Source of the DNA: Desmodus rotundus
Taxonomy: Eukaryota > Chordata > Mammalia > Chiroptera > Phyllostomidae
Length of the DNA stretch: 64,000 bases
Direction of reading: 5' to 3'
NCBI RefSeq assembly: GCF_022682495.2
Contig: NC_071397.1
Span: 11,809,082-11,873,081, forward strand
Below are positions 14,531 through 26,060 of the stretch, one piece after another (position 1 is the first letter of the stretch; the number at the start of each line of letters is the position of its first letter). A program made the position numbers and the translations under genes. Under the pieces are notes generated by a model. It was given only the letters and a program-made list of their open reading frames with translations, searched no databases and was not told the DNA's origin.

Positions 14531-17194
14531 CAATGTTTTAGTAATGCTTTCTCTCAATTGTTAGTTTACTTTAAAAGGAATAATGTTGCACCGTATAAAT
14601 TTTTAGTTAATGTTTAGACATTGTTCATATACCCCATAATGAAGTGGTAATTCAGGAATTGCTTGATTTATTAAGTGAATACAGAACCACCAGTCTGGAA
14701 AATTCAGGCCAGAAATCCATTTTGAGAGCTTAACTGTTTGGGTTGGTTGTTTTTTTCATTGACACATTAATCTGATTATTTCCAGTAGCTCCCCTTCCTT
14801 GACATTGTGCAAACCCACACTCCAGTGCAGTGAGGTGCAATGATGAGATTATTTTGGGTGGTTAACCAGCATTATATGTTTCTGTCATCCTCCTAAAATG
14901 TAGGTAGTTTGTTTTTATATCATTGATAGCCTTCATACACACCAATTCATTTTCCTGCTTTTAGGATGGAAAGAAATGAAAATCACTAGCTTGGTGTGAC
15001 CGAGCTGGCTCTACAGGCACTCGTTAGATGGTCACTCCGGGAAGTATGTGGCAATAACCTTGAAGTGAGCAGACTCCCGGGCCAGGGGCTAGTGGTTAGT
15101 TACAACAGTCCTGCAAACTAACGTCCTGCATTTAAGAAGAGCAAAGCCAGGCGAGATACCAGCACTTACTCTCCCTGAATGGAGACAACACCCAGGACAG
15201 CTTCTTCCCAGAGGACTGAGAAACTGGGGCATGTCTTAAATTAGAAGGAACTTGATAAGGGATGAGGAACATGTTCTAAACAGAATCTCATAAATACAAA
15301 CTGAGGTTAAAGGAGAAAACTTTAAATAGCTGAAACTATTAGTGTAACTGTTGTAGTCAGCTGTCATTCCTTTCTTAGATCCTTTGGCTGCACCTTCAAA
15401 AGATATTCTTTCCCCCTCCCCCACACCTTCAATTCGTGGCTCTAGAAACTATGAGCAATTCTTGTATTTCCTGTTTGAAAAGTTAACTAAAGTCTTGTTC
15501 TCCATGGACACAAGCTGCTCCTTTTTTCTGGGATCCCAAGGTGCAGAGGTCTATGTACAGAAAACAGTTACAAACGTTTGTTTTAAATCTGGGTCTGGGA
15601 AGCACATTTCAGTGATCATCTCCTTACTTTGTTTGACAGATTTATTCTGAGTTCGGAATTCCAAAGGACTCACAATAAGATGCCATTCAAAGGTATCAGC
15701 ATCTCATAGGATGGAAAATCTAGAATAATTCCAAGGGCTTTGACAACTTGGTGGACTGGAGCTCTGGATAATGGGCTGCTTGTTTCTTTGGTTGTCACAC
15801 CTGGTTTTAACCTTTCTCTCCGGCTTTGTCACGTAGAATAGAACAGTGAAGGAGAACGGAAGTTACAGGCTTCAGTGCAAGGAGGCCGAAAACAGGAGGG
15901 AGAAACAGCAGATGACAATCCACTGCAACCCCCCCCAAACCCCCCCAAAAAACTCACTTTTGAAAGAAATAAAATTTAAAGATAGTGTGCTCTGCTAGAA
16001 AAGGGGGTATTTTCTCCCCAGGAGCCAAGAGGTCCGACCCCTGAGGGTACAGATGTGTGCAATTCATTTTCGTCCCCTTTGGATGAAGGGGTGACCTGAA
16101 TCTTCATGGTCGCCTCCAGTCTTATTAGGCTTTGTCACTGTTCTTTTTCACAACGCTGCAGCCCGATGCTGGAAATCACCACTGGAGCGAGTGAGGAAAT
16201 AGATGGCTAGGCCTATATTTAAGAACCTTAGGACCAGAAAACTGGAGAGGTGGCTCTGTTTCAGCCCGTTCGCAGACTTTCCAAACTCGTGTTTGAGAGG
16301 TTGGCTCTGGGCGTGTAGAGCAGCTTCACGCCAGGGGTCCCCGCAGTGGCTGAGCCACATGGCTCTGCTCTTCTTTGCCGTGTTTCCTGGTGACTGGAAG
16401 AGAAACACCGTTTCACCAAAGTGAACCCCACCCTGCCAACATTTCAATAAAAAGGTAAAATTTCAAACTGCAAACTACAGAACTTCTAGAACTTTACAAA
16501 AATCAAGTAAGCCAGTACCACTTTTATGTTAGGGAGACAGCAAATTGGGGGCATTCACATTGAGGTAAAACGCCTCAGTTAAGGAAAATAGGTGCAAGGA
16601 ACTAAGCTCGAACAAGTATAACAAACAGGCTAGCGTGGAGGGCAAAGAGGAGGAGTAAAGAGATGCGCACAGCTACAGTCTGAGTGAGGACGCGGCGGGG
16701 CTCCCCACAGCCTCGCACGTGGTGGGAGGAGGTGCCTGGCCCAGGGCAGCGGGGGCTGGCGGAGGCCTGCGGCGGGTCAGACTTCTGTCTCGGAGGACGC
16801 TGCCCTGTAGGCTGGGTTGGCCGAGAGACGTGGAGACTGGCAGGTGCAAGAGAACATAGGAAGAAACCTGAAGACACCACTAAGGAGGAGGAGGGGTGGG
16901 GCGCGCAGAAGCACCTTCCACTCTTCTACTGCTGTAGTTCAGAGAGCGAGGAAATTGGAAAGACCCAGGATACTCATCTGTAGTAGTGGCCTTAATCACT
17001 TAAAGCTTCCAGATAAAGAACACCTCGTTAGAACTTAAGACAAATTAGGCGCTGAGGAAAATGGGAAGAATTATAGCAACTAAGTCCAAAGAAACTAGTA
17101 AAAATAAGCATAGCAAAACTTGGTATTAGTAATTATATATTATATTTAATTATATAATTATTATTTAACTATATTTAGTGTTTTAAATATAACT
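14531..17194. other. Intronic stretch with C-runs and a CpG-dense block
   Basis: No gene is seen. Two C-runs separated by 'aaa' lie at about 15929-15946. A GC-rich block at 16684-16835 is listed separately. An AT-only low-complexity patch lies at about 17130-17180. The open frames here (up to 99 codons, overlapping on both strands) look like products of the GC-rich block rather than genes. Confidence 0.5.
16684..16835. other. CpG-dense block inside intron 6
   Basis: There are more than a dozen CpG dinucleotides in about 150 bp, against very few in the flanking kilobases, together with high G+C. It is too short for a classical CpG island. It could be a regulatory element or a remnant of a GC-rich repeat. 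No TATA box or splice donor that would suggest a promoter exon is obvious. Confidence 0.6.
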
Positions 17195-17400
17195 GAAGAT
17201 ACTTTCACAAACATCTCATTTTATCATTACAACAGCTCACTGGAGTGTAGATATTATGACGGTCCCTATTTTATCGGTAGGAAATTAGGGCTCAGCACAT
17301 TCAGAGACTTGTTCTAGATCACATAGTGGAAGAGTGGGGAGTAAAGACTCAACCCCAGTCTTTCAGCTCCCACCATGATTTGTCATAGAAGTCTCTGTGT
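17195..17400 (-). repeat. MIR SINE, antisense
   Basis: The reverse-complement MIR order is seen: 'acatctcattttatcattac', 'tattttatcggtaggaaatt', 'cagagacttgttctagatca' and 'aagactcaaccccagtcttt'. Confidence 0.8.
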
Positions 17401-17866
17401 CAGAACCAGGCTTTCCCACAAAAGTCTGTGGGTGTCATCCTCAGAGGGACTTTATCACACTGATCTTTTCGGGCCACACTCAGGGGACATAACACCAATC
17501 ATCCTTACTAAGTAGCCAACTACCGGAAATAACAGTAGCAATAATCCACCTCCCAACTTTGTAAATCTAAATTTTATTCTAGAGGGTAAAAGTACACATA
17601 TTAATGAAATCTTAAAACCTCAGATTGTATGTTTTTATATATGGGGCATGGAAACTTAAGCTACTTAAGTTATGCATAACAATATAGCCTAGACTGCAAG
17701 AGTTGGACAGGATGATATAAAATATTATTAATTTTAACTTAACATAGGGTAGTTCAAGTCAGAACAATTTGGTTTAAAGAATCTGCAACAAATAGATCAC
17801 ATCATGTCTCTCATTGAATGTGAGGCTCAAGCTAGTTTATCCCCCTTTACTGCTAAATTTAGTGAT

Positions 17867-18174
17867 GAAAAACTTTCTCTTTTCTTCTTTTTAATCCTCT
17901 CCCAAGGACATGTTTAGTGATTTTAGAGAGAGGGGAAGGGAGGGAGGAAGGGAAGGAGAGAAAGAGAGAAGTATAGACTTGAGAGAGAGACATTGATTCG
18001 TTGCCTTTTGTAGAGAGACACATCGATTGGTTGCCTTTCCTACATGCATCAACCGGGGACTGAATCTGCAGCCTAGGCATGTGCCCTGACTGGGAATCAA
18101 ACCTGTGACCTTTCCATTTGCAGGATGGTGCCCAACTAACTGATCCACACTGGCCTGGGCAAGAAAAACTTCTT
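17867..18174 (-). repeat. Diverged tRNA-derived bat SINE
   Basis: On the minus strand this has the same layout as a Ves SINE: an A-box-like end ('actggcctgggc' at 18149-18160), a B-box complement ('gggaatcaaacctgtgacc'), and a long purine tract at 17925-17970. The 'gcctttt...tagagagacaca' section appears twice (about 17975-18010 and 18010-18040), so the body is longer than usual. Candidate target-site duplications are 17867-17878 (gaaaaactttct) and 18163-18174 (gaaaaacttctt). The element is older than the other Ves copies. Confidence 0.8.
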
Positions 18175-18464
18175 AAAAAGCTAATAGTATTCCCATTTTC
18201 TTTTGGCCTCTGTTAAAACTGTTGTTAACAATTTATTTTTTTTCTAATTCTGTGGAAAAGATTATCTAAATTGTTTAATTGGCATTTTGTCTTTAGAGAG
18301 AAAATCTGGGTGTATTTTGCAAAGTGGATATACCTCATTTTCAAAAATTATAATTCTGTATTTTAATGAATGGGCACCTTCCTTAAGAGAAACAGTATTT
18401 CCAGTAGAATTTTTTAATGTATTTTTGGAATTCTCAAGGTAGTATGTATGTATCAGAATTTTAG

Positions 18465-18645
18465 ATATGGAAACCCACAGAGATGATTTAGTCAAATTCC
18501 ATCATTTTACTGATGAGCAGTGTGTGGGTCAGAGAGTGGAAGGGATCCCAGCAAGATCACCCTGCTTAATGGGGGCAGCAGTGTGACCAGAACCCACAGC
18601 CCAGACTGCTAGTCCAATGCTCTAGAATCATTTCCTCTTGTATAG
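18465..18645 (-). repeat. MIR-family SINE, antisense
   Basis: It contains 'attccatcattttactgatg', then 'gcagcagtgtgaccagaacc', then 'ccagactgctagtccaatgc'. Strand and family match the sequence around RUNX2 exon 7, which makes this an internal comparison copy that was not exonised. Confidence 0.65.
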
Positions 18646-20054
18646 TTCTAATAGGCTGCTGGCCTTTTTCTTTTTGTTTTCTTCTCTCTTTTTCTTTCTT
18701 TCCTTTTTTTTTTGGTTATTACTAAACATGCCATTGTAACCTGAAGAAGGAAAAGCTACCCCCAAATGATCTCCTTCATTCTTTTCCTCTTTTTACCCTA
18801 AAATCAAATCATTATGAGGAAACTGAACAGATTTTGCCCTGGATCTGTGACTGCACCATCTCTCTTGACCAGTCATCAGCAGTTTGGGTCCACATCTAGA
18901 GTGGACGCAGGGGACAGCATTCTCAGGCTAGGAAAAATGGCGCTTGGGTTTTGTCTGTGGCAGACAGAGAACTTGCACTACTGGGTATGTATCCCACAGT
19001 CTTTTCTTTCTTCTTCTTTTTTTTTTTTTGTCATCATAACAAGTAGCTCTTCTCAGACACCTTAATACACAATTAGGTTTGTCTGTTTACACTTGGGAGA
19101 CAGAGGGCTTCGTGTCCCAAAGACATACAAGGAGTCTGGGAGCAGCCACAAACAGATGTTGAAAATGTCTATTTGCGGCAAGTTTATTACTATAGCACCA
19201 GGAATAAACATTGAGGATACAACCCCTCTAAAGGGGTGGGTGTATGTATTGAGAGGGGAATGGTACTGAGCAGACTAGAAAGTGAAAGAAGGTCCTTTTT
19301 TTTTTTCATTTGCTCTAGTATTTGTTTATCTCCCTCAACAAGGAAAATCTCACTATTTGGCTTTGGCTGTTTGAAGGCTTTTGCCAAATGCTTAACAATC
19401 TGTAGGGTTTGATTTCTCTCAAAAAAATCACTTTGAGAACAAGGCTCTATGTAACTAAGATGTGTTTGTTTTTGTTTAAATTACTCAGAAAAGAAATCAT
19501 CTCTTGTCCATTGTTAAGAGAGGTTTCAATCAAAGGAAAATTCTACATATTCTAAAATATACAAACAGTTCTTTGAAACTGATGCCAAATCAAACTCAAA
19601 AAGGGACATTTTTCTTGCAGAAGTTTTGAGTTAATTCTGGATGCAAGGCTTGAGTGGAAAAACTCTGAGACTGTCAGAGGAACGAGTCGCTATGACACTA
19701 CGTTTGGATCCGGAAGTTACATAAGCAGAATTGTCACAGGATAGTACGAAGACTCTTGTGCATGGTTTTAGGCTAAATTCTAGCAAGACAGAAAAAGAAA
19801 TTATTTTCAAAGTGAGTCATTTTTTCAGTTCAGTGAAAGGTAGTAAGTAGATTGGTTTCTGATGTTATTGGATCTAAACCTCTGATGTGAGAAGGCATGC
19901 CCGTCATCACTGTCTTAAAAATTCGATGGAAATGTCCCCCGTTGTTAAAGAAGTAACATCGTTTCCCCTGTCTGAATTTCTCTAAGGGTGAAAAGCAGAT
20001 GTTAAGGAGGCAAGTGTAGAGGGGAAAAGTGACACAAATCAGGAAAACCAACAG
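18646..20054. other. Intronic stretch without recognised features
   Basis: Poly-pyrimidine runs occur at 18660-18715 and 19003-19030. No gene or named repeat is recognised. Confidence 0.5.
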
Positions 20055-20215
20055 TTGACTTTCAGCTTTGCCGCTAATCGGCCGTGTACTTGAGACAGTC
20101 ATTCTTTCTTTGCCTGGCTTCATCGTGGCCTGGTGGCTGTCATGCCTACCTCACAGGCTTTTTGTGAAGGCAAAACCAGATGTATGCAAAAACAGCGGCA
20201 GCTTAAGAAACAATA
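20055..20215 (+). repeat. MIR SINE fragment
   Basis: It shows 'cagctttgccgctaatcggc', 'acttgagacagtcattcttt', 'catgcctacctcacaggctt' and 'gtgaaggcaaaaccagatg', in MIR order. Confidence 0.65.
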
Positions 20216-20544
20216 TATAAATATGAGACTTTTAAAATTCAGTTACTATTTTTCAGAGCCACTGTCAGTGTTGGCACAGAATGGTTTGCTCGGTCTTGAA
20301 AAAGCTAGAAAAAAGTTTCATTCTTATCATTATGGAATAAACCAAAGAAGAGGTTAGAATAAGAGATGTTCCCCAAAACTGGTGTTCAGAGCAGAGCTGT
20401 GGATCTGGAACTAACTTAAGCTCTGTAGGTCAAGGTAAACACAGGTGTGGTAGGTCGGGAAAAGCAGTTAGCTAAAGAAAGATGGACAGGAAGAAATCAG
20501 AGACCAGAGTTCGGTCAAACCTGGTATACCATCCCTTTTTCCTC

Positions 20545-20665
20545 ACACAATCACTGAAGTACTTCCTGTATGTCAGTCCGAGAGAGGCTACAAAGCACTC
20601 AAAGGGAAGTAGGACGGAGTTCCTGTTCTCAAGGAATTTATAGGTTAGTAGAAGTGGTAAGGTGA
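20545..20665 (+). repeat. L2 LINE fragment
   Basis: It contains 'gtacttcctgtatgtcagtc' and 'ttcctgttctcaaggaattt', corresponding to the L2 'tactatgtgccag...ccctgccctcaaggag' segment. More L2-like sequence may continue towards about 21.0 kb but is too decayed to delimit. Confidence 0.55.
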
Positions 20666-21656
20666 TTGTCGCTCCTCTGCGTGTGCGTGTCTATGAGAGA
20701 TACAGATGAAGAATTAAGTGCAGAGAAGGAGAGGTTACTATGGACTAAAGCAAGAACATGAGAAGACTCTCTACAGCAGAGTGAGGTAGATTTTTAAAGG
20801 CTGCTTAGAATTTCAAGGGAGTGAGAAAAGGTGGGGTGGGAGTGCCAAGAGCTGCGAGCATACAAACCACCAAGGCATGAAGGTGGGAAGTGGAGGGGAG
20901 CATAGAAAACGGAAAAGCGTACCGTTTGACTGGACTGTAGAGTTCAAGAATGGATAGAGTGAGAGACAAGACTGGAAAGATAAGTTGGGACAGGATTGTT
21001 ACTCCAGCACACATGTGTTGAGTGCCCGATAAGAGATCTAGAAATGGGCACATACCTGGAAAAGATGGGATATGAAGTCATAGAACAGGTAGGCAGCCAT
21101 GAACAAGGAAATTCTGGGGAACCAGAAAGTGGGACAGGAGAAGGGTTCAGGAACCCTGATGAGCCATCTGGGCAGAAGATGCTTCACAGACAAAAGCGGA
21201 CCGTGATTCTACGGCAGCCTTCTGTCAAAATCAAGAAGCCTCTTGTATTTTCCTCTTGGGACAGAAACCACTCCTGGGCATGATGAGCCCAGGCCTGCAC
21301 TGGGGAGCAGGTAAGTGGGTGCATCTGACTGTAGAGGGAGAGGGGGCAAAGACAAGGATAGGTGCTGGCAGGGTACAGAAGGAAGCTGAAGCCTGTGGCT
21401 TTGATCCTAGATTAATGTGCATTGTGTTAGGACTGTGATAGCCATACCTCTCTGAGCTGACTCGGAGAGACAGCAGCATTTTGGTGATATGGTTCAAGTT
21501 CTGGGTCTTGGGTTGTTTGAGTCACGTGCTGTAAGGTCCAGGATGGCCTCAGGGCTGTTGGACCACACCAGGGAATGAAAACCTTTGAGGGGGAATTCTT
21601 GGGTTGGCCAAAAAGTCCATTACATTTTTTCCATATGAAGGCTTTAGTATGCTTAG

Positions 21657-21930
21657 TTGTCTTTAACTTTATTCGAAACAGTTTTGTTAGATTGTATTGT
21701 GACAGCTGTCATATCAGTGTACATTTATAAAAAAACATCAAAATTGGTGAATTTTTGTGCAGTCACTTTAATATTGGAGATGGAAGATATACAACATTTT
21801 TGGCATATTATGCTTTATTATTTCCAGAAAGGGAACAATGCTACTGAAATGCAAAAAAAGATTTGTGCAGTGTATGGAGAAGGTGCTGTGACTGATTGAA
21901 CATGTCAAAAATGGTTTGCAAAGTTTCTTC
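21657..21930 (+). pseudogene. Mariner transposase N-terminal remnant
   Basis: The frame opened at 21657 gives, near its end, the peptide HFWHIMLYYFQKGNNATEMQ followed by KKICAVYGEGAVTD, recognisable as the paired-like HTH start of a mariner transposase. It stops at a TGA (21897-21899), probably a CpG-type change of an Arg codon; the frame then continues as TCQKWFAKF before homology is lost at the MER20-like junction. The catalytic DDD domain is absent. Confidence 0.8.
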
Positions 21931-22027
21931 GTACTATTGACATTTTGGCCAAATAATTCTTTGCTGTCTTACTCACTGGAAGATGTTTAGCAGCACCCCT
22001 GGCCTCTACCCACTAGAAGCCAATAGC
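21931..22027 (-). repeat. MER20-like hAT fragment inside the mariner element
   Basis: It contains 'ctattgacattttggccaaa' and 'gatgtttagcagcacccctg' plus 'gcctctacccactagaagcc'. These are the landmarks seen in the independent MER20-like copy at 37721-37934. The family name is from memory. Confidence 0.75.
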
Positions 22028-22333
22028 GGGAGAAAGCTGACATACTCAAACTATCCAAACCAATAAAGTCATTGGTGAAAATGAAAAATGTGTCTTTTAT
22101 TTTACAGAAAAAAAATAGTGGACTTTTGGCCAACCCAGTATATTTGAAAACCTGTCCCCAGAGCTTGTCAGGCTTTGAGTGATAGAGGAGGCAGCTGCTG
22201 CCTGGAGCCAACGCTTCCTGTTCCTGGGCCTCTCAGGACCCATGCTCGATGCAGTTACAGGGGTGATAGTGTGAGGCTGGACTGGTGCTGGGTTTGAAGG
22301 AGCAGACCTGTTCCTGCTTTAAGGAGTGGCGGA

Positions 22334-22925
22334 TTGAAGCTTCCATCTGAAAACACCAGTGTGGGCATTCAGAGGCTGGCGGAATGTGGTCTTGTCTGTG
22401 ATGATTATTTCCTTCTTTTCCCACTGCAACAGGCATATTTTATAGAAGAGTTTGATGGGGCCTGGAGCTGGATGTGTGGAATTAATCAGGAATTTCAGGA
22501 TTCTGATTCTCCTGTCATTTCTAGCTTGGACCCGATCTTTTCAGTTTCCTTCTTCTCTGGCTCTACTAGTTCAAGTAGTAACAGTAGTAACAAGGAATGC
22601 CCTTTCAAAATGGGGATGCACTTTTGCCAGGTCACTTTCAACATTTGCTTGAGATCACTCAGCACATCAGTGGTAGATGGACGGTATGAGAATTCCAGGG
22701 CTGAGTCAGGCGTGCAGAGAAGGGGCACCTGTCAGCCTCCCTATTCCCCATCCCATCCCCATCTCCATCCCTAGGGCTGTCCTTGAAAATTGATCAGAGC
22801 CCTTCCATCATTGCCCTCCAGGTAGCCATGGCCAGTCTATTGGAATTTGCAGGAAAATGCCACTGAATCTGACATCCTGGAGGAAACTGGCAGTTGAGCC
22901 CTCTAGGTCTGGGGCCCATCCAGGG
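22334..22925. other. Intronic stretch with chance open frame
   Basis: The longest open frame of the window (146 codons, + strand, 22334-22774) lies here. It has no domain I recognise. A Ser-rich piece comes from a short 'agtagtaacagtagtaac' run, and an open frame overlaps it on the opposite strand. I treat it as non-coding. Confidence 0.6.
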
Positions 22926-22929
22926 CCAC

Positions 22930-23060
22930 CATTTACTTGTCTGCAACCTTGAGGAAATCACTGCACTTCTTTGAGTCTGTCACCTATAATGCTGGGTCAG
23001 TGACATTGTCTACCTCACAAGCCTGTGGTGAGGATTTAATGCCATCATGCGTAAGCGTTT
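22930..23060 (+). repeat. MIR SINE fragment
   Basis: It shows 'ttgaggaaatcactgcactt', 'gtctgtcacctataatgctg' and 'gtggtgaggatttaatgcca', the MIR 3' half in order. Confidence 0.7.
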
Positions 23061-25924
23061 CAATGGCCCACTGCAGACCGAAGCCATCGCATCTCAGTCG
23101 TTTGGTCAGCCACTTGCCCCTTAGTGAAACCTGCCACACGGGCGGGCGGGATACTGTGGGTGCTAACGCACTTTCAGGAGTCCTGTGGTTGGAGCAGAGA
23201 GGCTGGGCTGCTAGGCACTAGCCAGCGCTGGTTCCCAGCCCATCATCAAGCAGCCTCAAGTCAGAGCATTCCTAAACAATGGGTTTAGGCTTGCTCCCAA
23301 GCTTGAAAGAAACACTGCTCAGATTTTTCCACTGAAGAACCCCAAAGGGCAGAGGAAACTCCACAGCCCCATCGCTGCTCCCTCTCTCCCAGTCTGTTGA
23401 CATAACCCCAAAGAACCCCAGCTCCTGCAAGGTGAGCATTTTCAAGTGTTAAGTTTTATCTTAAAATTCATGTGAATTTTACCCCATTATATGCCAGTTT
23501 TTTGTTTTTAATATAAAAACAATGTTTTAACTTAGTAATACCATTTAAACGTCCCTGTTTAAAACCCTTCCCCATTTACCCCCTTTCTGTATTTCATGCC
23601 CTCCCATCACCTAGGTTTCGCTAATATTAATGTATATGACATCTCAACCAGTTCATAAACTTCTGCTTTTAATATAATCTGAGTTACCACTAGAACAGGC
23701 CACAGGAAAATACCAGGCTGTCTCCTCTGCATTCGAGCTTTTTTGAAAGATTTACTTAAGAACAATTTATCATTTAGTTGCAATTTTTAAAATAATCTTA
23801 ATTGGCCACATATGTTATCAAATAAGAGCTAGCCTCCGCCTCCCTCCGCATAGCGCCACCCCCACAATGGGCGCATGCGCAGAAAATTCATCCACTGGAG
23901 GCAGATACCATCACAGGATAGCCTCCTCCTGATTGAAGATAAGATTACTGCTATTAAGTCTGCTGTTTTTAGGAGAGATACACTATTGCTTTTAAACCTC
24001 TTTCCCTCTTTTCCCTAGTTCCTCCTCTCTCAATCGTGGCTCCATGTTTTGGTAGCCATAAGTCATTAGTGGTTTTTAATTTCTCTGAAACTGAAATAAG
24101 GTCTGAAAGGGTGGATTTGTCCCTTTTTTCCTCCTTTTTTCCTTTTTTTTTTTCCCCTGGCTAATCGGAGGAACGCAACCACATCTGAAGCCACTTGGCT
24201 CATTATGAATTTCATGGAAACTGATTCTCTGAAAGTGTTTCCATATGTGTGTTCCCAATATATCCCATCCTCTCTAAATGGGAGCACAGACGTGTGCATG
24301 GCTGGAAATGGCTTCAGGATGTGACAGTGTGGTCATATGACCGCCACGGCACTGTGGGTGGCCTCTTCTGAAAGACACGGTGTCCTGGGTGCTGGCCTCC
24401 TTCCTGCAGCGGATCTGGTTTCAAAGACTATCCACCCTTCCTAGCCTTTAAAAAGTTCTTAATCAAGGCCTAGCAAGATCTCTCTCATTTTTCTCCGTTT
24501 CTCCCCCCACCCCCAACCCCGTGCTCGGTTCCTGCCGTCTCTCTCACTCTCCTTCCCTGCATGCCGTACACAGATACACTCACACCACTTGTACCGCCTG
24601 CCTCCTTGCCCTTCACAAGGAGGAAATATATCATTCCAACAATATCCTCAAAATTTGGGTGAGTTTAAGGAATGGTTGAAGTTTCTGAAAATTGCCAGGT
24701 TGTTGGGTTTTTTTCCCTCTCTCTTTCCTTCAGCGTAGCATACTTCCTTAGCCGTAGGATCAGCTGGTCTTCCAGAATTTGTGAGCATGCAGTGGAAAAG
24801 TACAATTCATTACAACACGGAAAATAAATATTTATACTGGATAGTTGAGGCACTTTTCCTCTCTTTTGCAAAACTACGGAGTTTGTTAGTCTGACCTTTC
24901 ATTATCTTAAAAAATTAATTTCGGATTCTCATTTTGTTGGTTTCTTCTCCATGACCATGACCCCATTACATTTCTCTTATATAGCTCTATTTTTCCAGTT
25001 ATTATCTAATGACATTAAAAGTAAAACCAATTTAGTGATAGGTACCTGACCATTTTAGTGTGAGGAGACAAATTCAGGGATATGAAGAAAATTAATGTAA
25101 AATCCCTTAAAACCGCAATGTAGAAAATGCCAACTAATGGTCTGCATATAATCTAAGATTGATTTGGGGTAATGTTTACATAGCATTTCTGCTTCTGCCT
25201 GTTGCCCGCGTTGAGACTGTGCTAGTGATTTATTCACTTGGCACAGTTTTTGGAAGCACCTGTCTTTTCTCAGCACCATGCTAGGTACTAGGAAGGATCA
25301 AAAGGGACAGACCCAAGGCTTTTATTATTAATTTGCTTTCCCTTTAGCTAGAAAATGAAAACACTTATCTAAAGCCAATGACAAGTTCTTAAAATGCACT
25401 GAGAGGTAAGATGCACATCATAAATATTCAAGGCGTATATAGTAAAGAAAAGATGCTAAGAACTTGAGTGCCTGAGGAGTCCTTGTGCGTGTTGAGCTCC
25501 TCCTACAGTGCTCGCTCACCTTGGTCTGGGAAGAGAGGGGGCCGTGAGTCTGGGGAGATCATGAACAAAGCCGTGGGGTGGTGCTGAGCATATGTCCTGC
25601 CATGAAGAGGGGGGTTCACACCAAGGAGTTGTGGGACACGATCTTGGTAAAGTAGAACAGAGGACTTGAATATGCCAATAGCTTCCTCCTAATTTGTTGC
25701 CACCGTACTGCAGAGCTGCTCAGGCATGCCTTATGAAAGGTGGCTGGCCTGTGCCGGTCGGAGATGACACCCTCCAGTTTTAGGGCTCTGCCTCCTGTGT
25801 GGCCTGCAAAGGTAGTATGTAAGAAGATTTTCCTCTTCCAGGTGTGTTTTCACAGAATGCACATCTAAGGAAACTCAAGGCACATGCCCCACCTTTTCCC
25901 ACCGCCACACTCGGTCAGAGCAGC
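23061..25924. other. Intronic stretch containing an NRF1-like site
   Basis: No gene is seen. It holds the palindrome at 23871-23880 (listed separately), pyrimidine runs at about 24118-24160 and a C-rich patch near 24500-24525. L2-like wording near 25560-25740 is too decayed to call. Confidence 0.5.
23870..23881. promoter_or_regulatory. NRF1-like palindrome
   Basis: The 10-bp palindrome GCGCATGCGC matches the NRF1 core; only the 5' pyrimidine of the extended consensus is missing. It sits in a short CpG-containing patch (23835-23882) in AT-rich intron sequence. Binding is an inference from the motif alone. Confidence 0.45.
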
Positions 25925-26060
25925 AGAAGTAGAGTAGAAAGAACACTTGGACTTGGGGTAGAACCACGTTTTAATCTTGTAATGTCACTCAGATCTACTG
26001 TGTCTCCAGGCCTCCATTTCTTCATGGACAAAGGTCATCTGTGGTTCTTGATGACTGACA
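25925..26060 (+). repeat. MIR SINE fragment
   Basis: It shows 'agaacacttggacttggggt', 'cacgttttaatcttgtaatg' and 'ccaggcctccatttcttcat', consistent with a diverged MIR in + orientation. Confidence 0.55.

Larger units (their letters stand above)
21599..22138 (+). mobile_element. Non-autonomous mariner (Tc1/mariner) element with internal MER20-like segment
   Basis: A 540-bp element is bounded by inverted termini: the left end reads TTGGGTTGGCCAAAAAGTCC and the right end is its complement with one A fewer (ggacttttggccaaccca). A TA follows the right end at 22139; the matching left TA is not preserved. Inside, at 21780-21930, lies a decayed mariner transposase N-terminus ending in an in-frame TGA at 21897. 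From about 21931 to 22027 the sequence is instead a MER20-like hAT fragment. The element therefore cannot encode an active transposase; it would have moved only in trans. Confidence 0.88.

Noticed and set aside
21657..21899. Mariner transposase frame as a functional gene
   Set aside because: Only the N-terminal part is present, it ends in an in-frame stop, and the catalytic domain is replaced by unrelated repeat sequence.
22334..22774. 146-codon open frame, the longest in the window
   Set aside because: No recognisable domain, overlapping frames on both strands, and a Ser run from a short trinucleotide repeat. It is intronic with no splice or promoter context.
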